DNA of 64,000 bases from positions 9,299,001-9,363,000 of the forward strand of contig NC_083388.1 in the NCBI RefSeq assembly GCF_031755915.1. The letters are read 5' to 3'. Both the position numbers and the translations under genes were made by a program. Below are positions 35,574-46,424 of this stretch, piece after piece; within the stretch, counting starts at the first letter, position 1; each line of letters starts with the position of its first letter. The notes under the pieces are model-generated. The model saw only the letters and a list, made by a program, of their open reading frames with translations, was not told the origin of the DNA and made no database searches. The DNA is from Ziziphus jujuba (taxonomy: Eukaryota; Streptophyta; Magnoliopsida; Rosales; Rhamnaceae).

Positions 35574-36378
35574 ACAATTTTTGATAGAAAGCGAAAGAAA
35601 CACTAGCACATTCATCCAAAGAAACTACAAGCTAATATGATCTGCATGCATGGTGAGGAGACATGAGTTGTCGTTTGGAGAATAATATTTAAGGATTTTA
35701 CTGCAAAGTAATGTCGTATATGTTACTGAAAGTGTATGAAACATTGAGCTTGAGGGCCTTATTCTATATTTTACTCATTTCAGATGCAGAAGTTGGGTCA
35801 GATTAAGAGGCTATTTTTAAGTATATATTTTAAAAGCCAACACTTATTATGCACTCTAAACCATGAATTGTTTCACAAGTATTGTCCATATTTCTTTAGT
35901 AAAAGTTTGAAAAAATATAATGATTTGCATCAATCCCAATCCGACCCTTCATAATCAAGCTTAAACTATAGAATAATTGAATAAAAATCTTGTTGTACAT
36001 GGAAATGCATTGATCAAACAGTGCAGGTTCAGGCTCTGATTAGGAACCAGACCTGACCCTGACTCAATCCGTGAAAACGACCCGCCAACTTTAGAAGAAA
36101 TCACGGCACGTGGTATCTACTTTTTTGATAAATTTGATAAATAAACGTGGTATCCACTTTAGCAATTCATAACCACCGTAGAATGCATGGATTTTGGCGC
36201 TTTCGGTGGTATTTTGGGAATAACGTACAATTTAAATAAATGTTTTTAATAAATACAAAAACAAATTTTGAAAAAAACTAGAACGAAATATCAGTCACAG
36301 TTATTAGAGTAAGAGAGAGAGAGAGTGGTCGTGAGGAAGAGGAAGAAGAAGAAGGAGAAGAAGAAGAAGAAGAAGAAG
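35574..36378. other. Spacer between the kelch and OEP16-1 genes
   Basis: The first part is probably the kelch 3' UTR. The last 70 bases before 36379 are a GA/GAA-rich leader (gagagagag, gaagaagaag) of the OEP16-1 gene. No other gene seen. Confidence 0.5.
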
Positions 36379-37122
36379 ATGCCAAGCAGCAGGTTTTCGG
36401 GTACCCTTTCTGGGCCCAAGGTTGGTGTATTCATTGACATGGGCAATCCTTTTCTCAATCTCACCGTTGACGGCTTCTTGAAGATCGGAACTGTATTGTT
36501 TCTTTTCTTTTATTCTTATCTTCATTTTTCTCTCTCATTTCTTTCTTTTGGACCCCATGTCTAAAACGATGACGTTTGAGTTGTCTCAGGTTGCGGCTAC
36601 TAGAGCCGTTGCTGAGGATGCGTATCACATCGTCAAGAAAGGTTAATTCCAGATCATTTTTCTTTTGTTGTCTTGTAAATCTAGTCGGTTCTTTACAATA
36701 TGCAATTAAGTTCCATGGTTTATCAAAAAAAAAAAAAAAAGCCCAGTTTACTGGAATTTATTTTCTTCCACTTTCTTTTTAGCTTTTGCTTATGTACACA
36801 CTTATTGATTTATTTATTTATTTATTTTTTCAATTCGTTTTCCCATTTTTTTTTCTGATATGATGATCTTGATATCAGACTTTGGTTTCTCGATTCTGTG
36901 TCCGTTGAGAATATTGTGGTGGATTTTAGCTGAGCATTAATTTTGTAGAACCGATGCAGAGAAGAAAATGATGGTAGATAGAGTATATACAGAGCTTAGT
37001 CCATCATGTTTGTCATTAGCCGATTTCTAACTGCTAAAAAGTTAACTAGTGCTTAAGGGTTTAACTTTGTGTCGTTGGGTGTTGATTTACAATATGAACC
37101 TTTTTTTCTGGGTATTTATTTA

Positions 37123-37153
<31 letters not shown>

Positions 37154-38892
37154 TTCCTATTGGTTGCTTGGGTGAGGAATCACCCTTCTTTGTAGAATCA
37201 TCATGTTAAGCTAAAAGTTGCTATTTTTGCAGGAAGTGTGTCCAGACACAATTTTGAACGTACGGTGAGTAAAGTCTAGAACAATATTTTATAATTTGGT
37301 TTTAAAAGCGCTTATATTTTCCCTTTTTGATCTTACTTTTTGATATTTCTTTTCTATCTTTAGATATATATCTTTGCTGTAAGGAATGCTTGGGAATATT
37401 TAGACTAGTCCCTTGTTACATAATTACTTTGTTTTAACTTCTGTTCCTGACATGAGAAGTATAAGTTGTAAGAATTGCATTTTTTTTTGTGTCAGACTAA
37501 GAGTACAAGGTAATTATTTAATATTGAGCTGTCGTTACCCTTTATGTGCAGTGAAGAATTTTACCTTTTCCTTTTTGTTAGAAGTTATGCTTTCATTTAT
37601 CATTAGAGCTAATTAGTTTTAGTCACTAGTTGTTCTGAGTTCTGACATAAAAATGATAGCAGGTAACAAATGTGAACAGTTAGCAGCTCAACTCACAAGG
37701 TTTTCAATGTTATATTTGGTTGGAGAAATTTTTTTTCTTTCGAGTGGCCAATCTTGAGAAGAGCAAGACGTTAGCAATTTCTGAGATTCTGAAAACTCGT
37801 CTTAGCTTCATATTGTCCCTTAGAGTGTTATAATTAAAATTGTGTAACACTTTTGTTCTCTGGTTAAGGTGTCTCCAGGGGCAAGTCCATTACCTTTAGT
37901 GTTAGATCCTCCCCGGATTTTTGTTAAAATGGCACTTTGATAACCCATCATTCTTTGCTTTTCTGAGGCCAGTTGCTATTTTACTCAGTTTGGTTAAGAC
38001 TTGAGAGTGAGATCTGCAGTTTCACCTTTCTGATAGGGCATTTTGGAGAATTTCCAACCACTTGGATCCGTCATCTTCTGTCTTCTGCATATAGATTTTT
38101 ACTCTGTTAGCCCCCGTATCACTGCATCAAACTAGGACTCCCTTGAGTAATAGCTTCTGCAGATTACTGTTAAGTTTAGTCAAAGACTTTCAATTATGCA
38201 TAATTCTCCCACTGGAAACAAATTTCTTCAAGATGATACCTATCAGATATGTTGCATTTGCACATACAATCAAATTTGTTGTCAGTTTGATACTATAAAG
38301 TTTTCTCTTTCTGCTAATTGAAAATTCTTTAATTGCAGTTGAAGAAAATGTGTAAAGAAGGCGCATATTGGGGTAAGTTAAAGAGTCATATAATACAGTT
38401 ACTTAAAAGATCTGTTATTATATATGAAACTATTCCAGTTCCTGCCTCAGTCTCCAACATTTAAGAAAATGATGAACTGCGTTAACATCTTTTTATAACA
38501 TTAACAGGAACTGTAGCCGGAGTGTATGTTGGAATGGAGTATGGTATGGAAAGAATCCGTGGTACCAGAGATTGGGTATTTATCTGCGTAGATTGCTAAT
38601 TTTTTACTGTTGTATATATGCTAGTTTAGAAATGTAAATTCCTCTGCCCTGTGATACCTTCAATAAGTGATGATTTTCAGTGTTTAAAACTGTTTGTGTG
38701 AAAATAGCACAGTTTGTTTGGTTATATATATATATATATATATATGTAGGATAATTCTATGGTCAGGACTATCCGCATATAGACCAAGAAAAAAGATGAC
38801 ACGGTTTTTTAAAAAGCAGTCATCTTTTTCTTTTCTGTGTGAGAGAAAAGACGATGGTTTTTTCAAAAATCATCATCTTAAGAAGGACTATA

Positions 38893-38923
<31 letters not shown>

Positions 38924-39250
38924 CATTTCTTTTGATCATTTTATTCATTTTTACTTTGCCATGTTTAGTTTATTCAATGGCTTAATTGTTATAGCACTGA
39001 TATTAAAACTTAAGAATTTTCTTCTTAATGCATCCGTAGAAATTGTCCTCTTTGACTTTCAACTGAAAATTTTGCCTTCAATTTAGCTCTTTCTCTCTGG
39101 ATATTGCAGAAGAATGCAATGATTGGGGGTGCTTTAACAGGAGCTATTGTATCTGCAGCAAGCAATAACGACAGGGACAAAGTTCTGATTGATGCCATTA
39201 CAGGAGGTGCCGTTGCAACTGCTGCAGAATTTCTCAATTATGTCACCTGA
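36379..39250 (+). CDS. OEP16-1: Outer envelope pore protein 16-1, chloroplastic (OEP16-1)
   Basis: Six exons: 36379-36492, 36590-36641, 37233-37264, 38339-38372, 38508-38575 and 39110-39250, all with GT-AG borders, giving 146 residues, the usual size. OEP16-1 is a small helical channel of the plastid outer envelope, selective for amino acids in the pea protein and also linked to protochlorophyllide oxidoreductase precursor import. The N-terminus MPSSRFSGTLSGPKVGVFID and the following MGNPFLNLTVDGFLKIG are family hallmarks. Four hydrophobic helices of the PRAT/Tim17-like fold follow: VAATRAVAEDAYHIV, GTVAGVYVGMEYGM, NAMIGGALTGAIVSAA and DAITGGAVATAAEFL. No targeting peptide is expected. Intron 3 is the longest (about 1.07 kb), and intron 5 contains a small hairpin-rich insertion. 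Confidence 0.93.
38748..38892. mobile_element. Small hairpin-rich insertion in OEP16-1 intron 5
   Basis: Flanked by (TA)n tracts on both sides. Inside, aaaaaagatgac near 38790 is matched in inverted orientation by gtcatctttttc near 38818, and a second arm pair (gacgatggttttttc / aaaaatcatcatctt) lies near 38849-38880. This looks like a short MITE or a foldback scrap. Boundaries are approximate. Confidence 0.4.
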
Positions 39251-39390
39251 ACAAACGGAACTGATATCTACATCAACTCTTTGTAGATTGTGATGAACGA
39301 TGTACTTTGTTTCTTATGGTGTTTTCTTGAAGTGCTAGTCAGATTGTATGAATAACTGAATGTGTTTTCTTTACTTATTCAGTACCAAAA

Positions 39391-39421
<31 letters not shown>

Positions 39422-40145
39422 CTCTTGATTTTGAATATCATTTAAATTATTCATTGGACTTTTAACACTTTTGGATTTTAACTTCTGAAATTGTCTGCCT
39501 AGTTCCTATAATTTCTTTAATTTGGTACCAGCTCTAATATCATTGAAAACAGGGAGACACAGAAAGAAAAGAAAAAAAAAAAAAAAAAAAAGGGGAAATT
39601 TTTGCTATGTTATCCAATTCATTGCACTGTTAGTCTGGACAATTTTGTGCATTGTCCGACAACAATGCTTATGACTGTTCAATGGGATAATAAGTGACTT
39701 GGTTGGATGAAATCCAAACCCAGTTGAGTGAATCTAAAAACCGGAAAAAAAAAAAAAAAAAAAGGGTAAAAAGGTTACCATATCGTTTACCAAGTACATA
39801 CAGAAATTCTTCCATCCAAAAGGGAGTTAAGAACATGTAAGCCCTAGGGTGTATTAAATGGTTGAGACTTGAGAGTAAAAGTCAAAATTTCAATCATGGC
39901 AAAATAATCCTCTTCAACTCAAGCTTCGCACTTCCCCACTTTTGTTCTTTCAGCTCTTTAGCCCTTATCATTTGTACAAACTAGGTTTTCAGTTCAAATA
40001 GAAATTCTCTTTTATAAGTTACTATCCCAATGCAGTGGTACACATTTGAGCATCCAAAACATTTTAAGCACGAGACAACAAAAGTTTGATACGTTTTCAA
40101 ATTCTTATTTGCTGAACAAAATCCTTGGACCAAAAGCATTTCGAT

Positions 40146-40177
<32 letters not shown>

Positions 40178-40840
40178 TATGAATAAGTATTTCAGTTGTA
40201 TTGCATAATTAAGTATTCTACCAAAGAGACCATTTCTGATTGCCAAACATTTTAAATCCCACGCCAATTCTTATTTTGTCAGCCCCATCTTCAAGTATAT
40301 TGTTGTGCTTCTTGGGTAAGGAGTTGTAGTAGTTGTTTGAATGTGGGATTAATTAATGTACAGACTCATAAAAGTTCAGACTAAGCTAGCCGGATTGAGA
40401 AGTATTAATTCTCTCTCCTCTCTCCGCCTCCCTCCAATACTGAAAACCAAATGTTTGCTAAACATCAATAGACATTCATATAGAATAATCTTAGTAAAAC
40501 TAACTTCCACTTTTAATCACATTCAAAATCAATAATGAAAGACAAAATATGTTCTAACTTCTAACAGAGAATTAGAGGTGTGAGCCAGGGTGGTAAATTA
40601 CAAAGAAACAAGAGGTGTACTGTCATCATCAATGCCATTTAAGTTTGTAACGTCATCTGTGCCCAATAATAGGGGAGAATTATTGGCATTTCAATTTCTG
40701 CATTATATACCAGAAGACACTCGAAATTTCTATGCTCTTCCATCCAATAAATCTTATACAAAATTGATGACAATACTTGACATACAGAAAAAGATATAAA
40801 TATGAACATGCACAACATACCAGCTGTAGATAATAAGAAA
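39251..40840. other. Intergenic between OEP16-1 and the second PPR gene
   Basis: Begins with the OEP16-1 3' UTR and ends with the PPR 3' UTR on the minus strand. (TA)n at 39393-39415 and A runs near 39567 and 39745. No coding signature. Confidence 0.5.
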
Positions 40841-42819
40841 TCAAGTCTGGAACTGCTCAGCAAGTTTCATAAGGCTATGTGTCTCTGCATCTGGCCTAGC
40901 TCCTCCTAAGATCATCCTCTTCAAAAGATTTGAATCATGTATCTTGGCCTTCACATAAGCCTTAATTAAAGTGTTGCCTACAAAAGTATGCCTGGTGTAC
41001 TTAGCCTTTCTAAGTTCTTCATACAACTTCTCTGCATTCCCCACATCACCTTTCTCTGCAAACATCTCAATTATTGACAAAGTAGTCTCCAACCATGGGG
41101 TTGAATTCCGTACCATTTTGGTTGTCGTCATATCCATCCCCATGTCTAGAGTTTTCACAGCTTCCTCCACCAATCCTGCTTTCAAGCAACCCAATGCAAG
41201 ATGTCTAAAAGTAATTGCATTTGGTTTGCACCCATTATTTCCAATTTCTCTGAAAAGTTCAGATGCTTTTTTGATGTGACCATGCTTGCAATAAACAGAT
41301 ATTATGGAATTGAACTGCTCAGTGGATTTCAACCCTTTTGTTGACTTCATTTCCAGCCAAAGTTCTTCAGCTCGACTCAATTGACCAATTCTACCAAATG
41401 CTTCAATTGCCAAAACATAGCTTTTAGACCTAACACGAGGGAGATCTTGCACAATTCCCCACGTTCTTTCTAGCTCCTTCTCCTTACCCAAATACCCATA
41501 AAGCATAATTAGGACATCAAGTGTTGACCAATTATTCCCAGTAATGGACTTTTCTAGAGCTTCAATATAGGCTTCAGCAACAGTATACAACCTAGCAACA
41601 ACATGTGTGGTAGCAATAATGCAGTAAGATATTTCATTTGGTTCAACACTGGCTCTCTTCATATCACTGTATACCTTCATCAGTCCTTCAACATTGTGCT
41701 CGTTCGCTTCTACTTTCATAAGAATGTTGTAGGTTGAGACATGAGGGGTGACTTTATCAGCCTTCATTTGAGTAAGAATTTTCGGGATTGCCTTTTTACG
41801 TCTCGGGGAGGAATGAAGGATTATAAGGCGATTGAAAACCAAGTACGAGATAGGATGACCCAGCTCCCTCATTTTCCTCATGTACGCAAGTGGAAGCCGT
41901 AATGTGCCTCTATCCAAGCATGCAATCACAAGATTGTTGTAAAGAAGCTCACACTGAAACTCTGCAGGAACACAAGTAAAGAGTTTCTCACCTTGTGATA
42001 TCCCATGGTGCTTAATTGTAAATTCCAATAGATAAGAATAGTCAAGTTCCTTTGGCCTGTAGGGCTTTTCCCTGATTACCCATTCCATTACCTGAAAAGT
42101 AATAAATCAGCTTTAATACCATTACTGATCATGCTTTTGAACTCTACTGAATCAACTTAAATGAGGCTAATCCAGAAGGCAATACAATGCACAATGAAGT
42201 GAAGAGATGCTAATACAAATTGCAATCGGTAATTCAGAAATAAGAAAAATCATCTTATACATATATTCATTTACGCAGATTAGAACTACTAATTTAACAG
42301 AGCAATGAAACAATTAATTTTAAAGCTCTCAACATAGTATACTTTCTACTACTAGGCAAGGCGATTAATTTCATCTGTAAATTTGTATTTACAAGACGGA
42401 TCAACCGGAAAAGACATACTTCACCCTACCCATTAATTAGCAAATTGAACAAAACCCAGCTTTTTCGCGCGAAAAGAGAGAGTCACCTCAAGGGCGCGCT
42501 TGTTGATCTTGAGCTTCCTGAGTCGGTTAATGGCGTGGAAAATGTCACCTCTATGAATGGGAAAGCCGTCTCCCATCCAGCTCTGGAAAGCAGACCGAAC
42601 TGGTTCATCTTTTTGCAGCTTCTCAATCCTGTAAGACAAGCAGGACCCGGGTTCTTGTTGTTTTGAGTCTGAGATTTGCTGGGTAATACCATTAGGCGTT
42701 TGAGTGCAGAAAAAGATGAAGGAAGATGGGCGGTGCGTGTGTGACAAATATGGGAGAGAAACTGTTCGACGTATTGCCTGAATGAAGCAACGTTGTAGGA
42801 GAGAGGCTACAGTTCGCAT
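40841..42819 (-). CDS. P-class pentatricopeptide repeat protein, At1g07590-like
   Basis: Two exons on the minus strand: 42819-42487 (111 codons) and 42091-40841 (416 codons plus stop), GT-AG intron, 527 residues. Exon 1 gives an Arg/Ser-rich N-terminus (MRTVASLLQRCFIQAIRR) resembling a mitochondrial presequence, then a conserved region with FHAINRLRKLKINKRALE. Exon 2 begins VMEWVIREKPYRPKELDY, a segment typical of this P-class subgroup, followed by about eight PPR units (VSTYNILMKVEANEHNVEGL, EQFNSIISVYCKHGHIKKA). No E or DYW domain. An RNA-binding role in mitochondria is expected from family and presequence; the exact target is unknown. Exon 1 has two broken copies elsewhere in this window, at 4560-5270 and 58870-59235. 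Confidence 0.88.
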
Positions 42820-43553
42820 GCTTTTTCCAGAGAGTTGAAAAACTATGACGTTTATCTTACGGGTTTTGATTTTTGGTCAACAGCCCAAAATGTAAATTAG
42901 CCTGAACTAGGCCTCCCTTGGTAAGCCTGATTTTCTTGAAGCCCAAAACAGTCTCAAATCACAAATTTTGTTTTCTTTAATTATTTTCTTTTACTATTTT
43001 CTTGGACATTACATTTGGCGTTTAATCTTCAATATCCATCATAATCTATCTTAAATTAAAAAAATATTCATTTATTAAATTTTTAAGAATGCACAAGATA
43101 GTAAGCGTACATGATCAATTTATATAATCTTTAAATTTTCTTCATGTCATAAGAAGTACTCTTTTGCAAGCTTGAGGTATCTTCTTACTTCAATAAATGA
43201 TAACGTATTTGTATTATGTCTAGGATATTGATTATAACAAGAAAGTATAAGTTAGATCGTCTCACAGTATGGTGTAAAATGAAACTCCCAAAAAGAAAAA
43301 AGAAAAAGAAAAAATGACATGGTATCTTACTCAAATTTAGTATTTATTTATTTATTTGGAAATAAACTCAATAATGATCCATTTCTAAACCTTCTCAACT
43401 TCATAAATCTATTGACCCTCTATACCCACATTTAGTATTAATATATATATATGTATATATATAAACTTTTACTCTAATATTAAACAATTAACTGTTATAT
43501 TTACTAGGAGTCTAGGAAGAAGGATTTTATAATAATACACATATCTCTCTCTG
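42820..43553. other. 5' flank of the second PPR gene, partly duplicated elsewhere
   Basis: Contains the probable PPR promoter near 42820-42970. The stretch 43465-43545 (ctctaatattaaacaatt... aaggattttataataata) matches 6062-6170, extending the PPR-associated duplication beyond the exon. Element A begins immediately after. Confidence 0.55.
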
Positions 43554-43775
43554 TGATACCCAACAAGTCCCAAGAGTAATATTTTAGATAAGGGCCCACC
43601 AAATAATAGATAACTATTGTATCTTGTTATGCTTAGCTCTAACAGTTATTTAGTTACTCTTGATAATTGTGCTATGATATAGAGATAAAGTTATTGTTGT
43701 GTATATATTATGTTCTTTCACAGTGAATAATTCAGAACAGTTTTTATTTTTCTTTACCATACTTTTGTTTTCACA
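43554..43775 (+). repeat. 5' LTR of element A
   Basis: 222 bases, TG...CA. Shares most of its sequence with 54467-54699, for example ccaaataatagataact and gtgaataattcagaacag, but with scattered substitutions and small indels, which indicates an old insertion. Confidence 0.9.
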
Positions 43776-43787
43776 TGGTATCAGAGC
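43776..43787 (+). other. Primer-binding site of element A
   Basis: TGGTATCAGAGC directly after the 5' LTR, the usual initiator-Met tRNA complement of plant copia elements. Confidence 0.9.
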
Positions 43788-43850
43788 TCTAATATACTCA
43801 AACGAGTTTATTCAATCCAAACGGTCAATTACTCTGCTAGCTCCTCTGCT

Positions 43851-45170
43851 ATGGTAACTACATCTTCACTTCCTTCTTTATCTGAAGTTAATCTACCAAA
43901 TTATACGTTCCCATTCCAGCTAGATCAAAACAACTATATAGTCTGGAGATCCTAAATTCGATTTGCAATCATTGGTTGCAACTTGGAAGGTTTTATTGAT
44001 GGCACTTTACAGGCACCACCAATCACCTTTGCTGTAACTATGACCAACGATGGCCAAACCATGACAGTGTCAACTCCGAATCTGGCTTGTCATCAATGAA
44101 GATGTCTTGATCAAGCTCTTGTTGACTAGATTCTTTCTTCCATCAAACCAAAGGTTCAAGTTTGAATCACCAAAACTTCAAGCCTGATCACTGCTCATCA
44201 ATTATGGAATTGTCTTGAACAGTTATTTGGCAATCAATCAAAAGCAAAAATCATACAACTGAAGATGCAATTTCAAACAACAAAAAAGGACGACAAAAAA
44301 GGACTCCCTATATATTAGTACCTACTTCTCAAGAATGAAAAACATTGTCAACTCCTTGGCAATGGCAGGTTATTCAGTTTCAGATGAAGACTTTATCATG
44401 CAATTACTTTCTGACCTAGCCAATATTCACTCCAGTCTCACAACCATAATAGTAGAAGAAGTATAATCTCTTCTCTTGAATCAAGAAGTACGAATTTAAC
44501 AAGCCACACCTCCTGATATTATTTTTGCCCATATTGCTACAAAACACCCAAAACACAATGAACCTGGCTATGTCTTCAATTTTGGATGTGCTAATGATCA
44601 AAATCATACTCCAGCAATACACACTCAATTACAAAGACGTGGATCATCTTCTAGTAGAGGACGTGGACATGGACGAGGACGTGGACACAGTAGCTTGAAC
44701 AACAGAATTTATTACCAAATCTGCAAACTACCTGGCCACAGTGCAAACTGTTGTTGGTATCGATATGATGAAAGTTATACAAATTCAAATAACACAAGTG
44801 CTTTCTATGCTTCATCAGATGCCCCTGTTAATCCTGAATGATTGTTTGATAATGGTACTACCAACTATGTCACCTCAAATGCTTCAAATATTACCAAACG
44901 AAGTGAATATCATAGGGGTGATAGATTAATTGTTGGGAATGGTCAAGGTTTGCCCATAACTCACATTGGTTGCTCTTCTTTTAATATAAGTTCTAGAATA
45001 GTGAAACTAAATAACATGTTACATGTTCCTAAAATTAAACAAAAAATTACTGAGCATATCCAGATTAACCACTAATAACAATATCATTGTGGAATTTACT
45101 AATCAATTTGTTTTTGTGAAGGATAAGGATACGAAGAGAATTCTTCTCAGCGAACTGCTTAAGGATGGCC
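43851..45170 (+). pseudogene. Element A gag and protease remains
   Basis: Starts with ATG at 43851 and a copia gag N-terminus (LPNYTFPFQLDQNNYIVWRS) that stops at once. Further on is a gag zinc-knuckle-like stretch CKLPGHSANC near 44730 preceded by an RG-rich segment (SSRGRGHGRGRG). Then comes a protease-like FDNGTTNYVTSNAS where the usual catalytic Asp-Ser-Gly is altered. Multiple stops and frame changes. The reading is cut at 45175 by element B and continues at 51397. Confidence 0.85.
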
Positions 45171-45175
45171 TCTAT
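45171..45175 (+). repeat. Left target-site duplication of element B
   Basis: TCTAT, repeated exactly at 51392-51396 on the other side of element B. The host sequence is the polyprotein reading of element A. Confidence 0.9.
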
Positions 45176-46200
45176 TGTTGAAATGTGGTGATCTTGTCAC
45201 AATGTGCAAGGTAGTTCGGTTACACTTGCACTCTTTGTTTTGCACTATCAAAGACTAAACATTATTTATGTTTATGCATTTTATTTTATCTTGTAATGTT
45301 TAAGAATAATATCCTTTTTGTAATGCCCTAAGCTCATTAACTAAAGATTAGGGCCTTTTTGTCTAGTTGCTGGAATTGTATTTCCAGCAACATAAGTCCA
45401 CTTCCTTAGATACCGTTTAAAGAAGGTTTGGGATTTGGATCTGAATTTTGGATATAATAAGCTAGAAATGCAGAGGAAGCAGCATAAAAAAGAATGGCTC
45501 AATTTGGAGCTAGGAAGGCTGAGTTAAGCCCTAAACAATCTGACCCTTATGCAGTTTTGTTGCCCAGAAAACTGAGCAAAACTGCCTCGGGTTTGATTAT
45601 TTTTGAATGGGAAAATGGACTTTGTTTTATCTGTTTTTTGGCTAGAACACAGTTTAATATTCAAAAAGGCTTCCCTCCAATTTTCAAGTCAAATGGAGCT
45701 GGTTTTCAAATTCAAATGCCTTAGAGCTGAACTGCCCATTAAAGAAGGTTTCTTGCATGCCCAGCACATTGATTAGAGTTAGTTGAGGTAGTTTGGCTTG
45801 GTTGGTTACTTTTAATACTTTTGTATTTATTGCTCAATATGGCAGCATGTCTTATTGCCTTTTTGATGTATTTAAAAGTATGAAAATTGTAATGAAAACA
45901 AGTGGAAGTAATATTCAAAAAAATAAATTTTGAAAAACAACAATTTCGGCTCTCTCTTTCTCTCTCTCTCTCTCAACTACTACATTTGTCTTCTTCTTCT
46001 TCCCAAAAGCTAACAACCTTCTCAAGAACCCCAAATCGCCATTAAAACCAAAAAAAAAAAAAAAAAAACCTTAACAAACCCAAAAAAAAAAAAAAAAAAC
46101 AAAATCAAGAACCAAGAACCAACAACAATCATTCTTGACTAACACCTTGAATGATTGTGCTCTAAGGTACAATAACATAAACCTACACCAAATTCCATCA
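45176..46200 (+). repeat. 5' LTR of element B
   Basis: 1025 bases, TG...CA. Contains a CT microsatellite near 45953-45974 and two poly-A runs near 46050 and 46085. Differs from the 3' LTR at a modest number of sites, mostly transitions, plus run-length changes. Confidence 0.92.
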
Positions 46201-46212
46201 TGGTATCAGAGC
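46201..46212 (+). other. Primer-binding site of element B
   Basis: TGGTATCAGAGC abuts the 5' LTR; same initiator-Met type as in element A. Confidence 0.92.
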
Positions 46213-46424
46213 ATAGTGTAATTTCTTAGGACCTTGTGAGCTTTCAACCTAGACCATTTTATTTGTGAGAAGATCCCCCACCTAAAGCCTTACAACCGAA
46301 ACCAAAAAAAAAAAAAAAAGAAAAAACCTCCCAAAAAGGCTAGTTGAAACTCACCAAAACACCACCACCCGAGAGCTTGTTCTTGTGTCCATTTTTCAAA
46401 ACTTTTCAAAAACCATTTTTTCAA

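Noticed and set aside
45494..45724. Open frame in the element B LTR, present again at 50683
   Set aside because: It occurs in both LTRs because the LTRs are copies; no protein family is recognised and the position is non-coding in copia elements.
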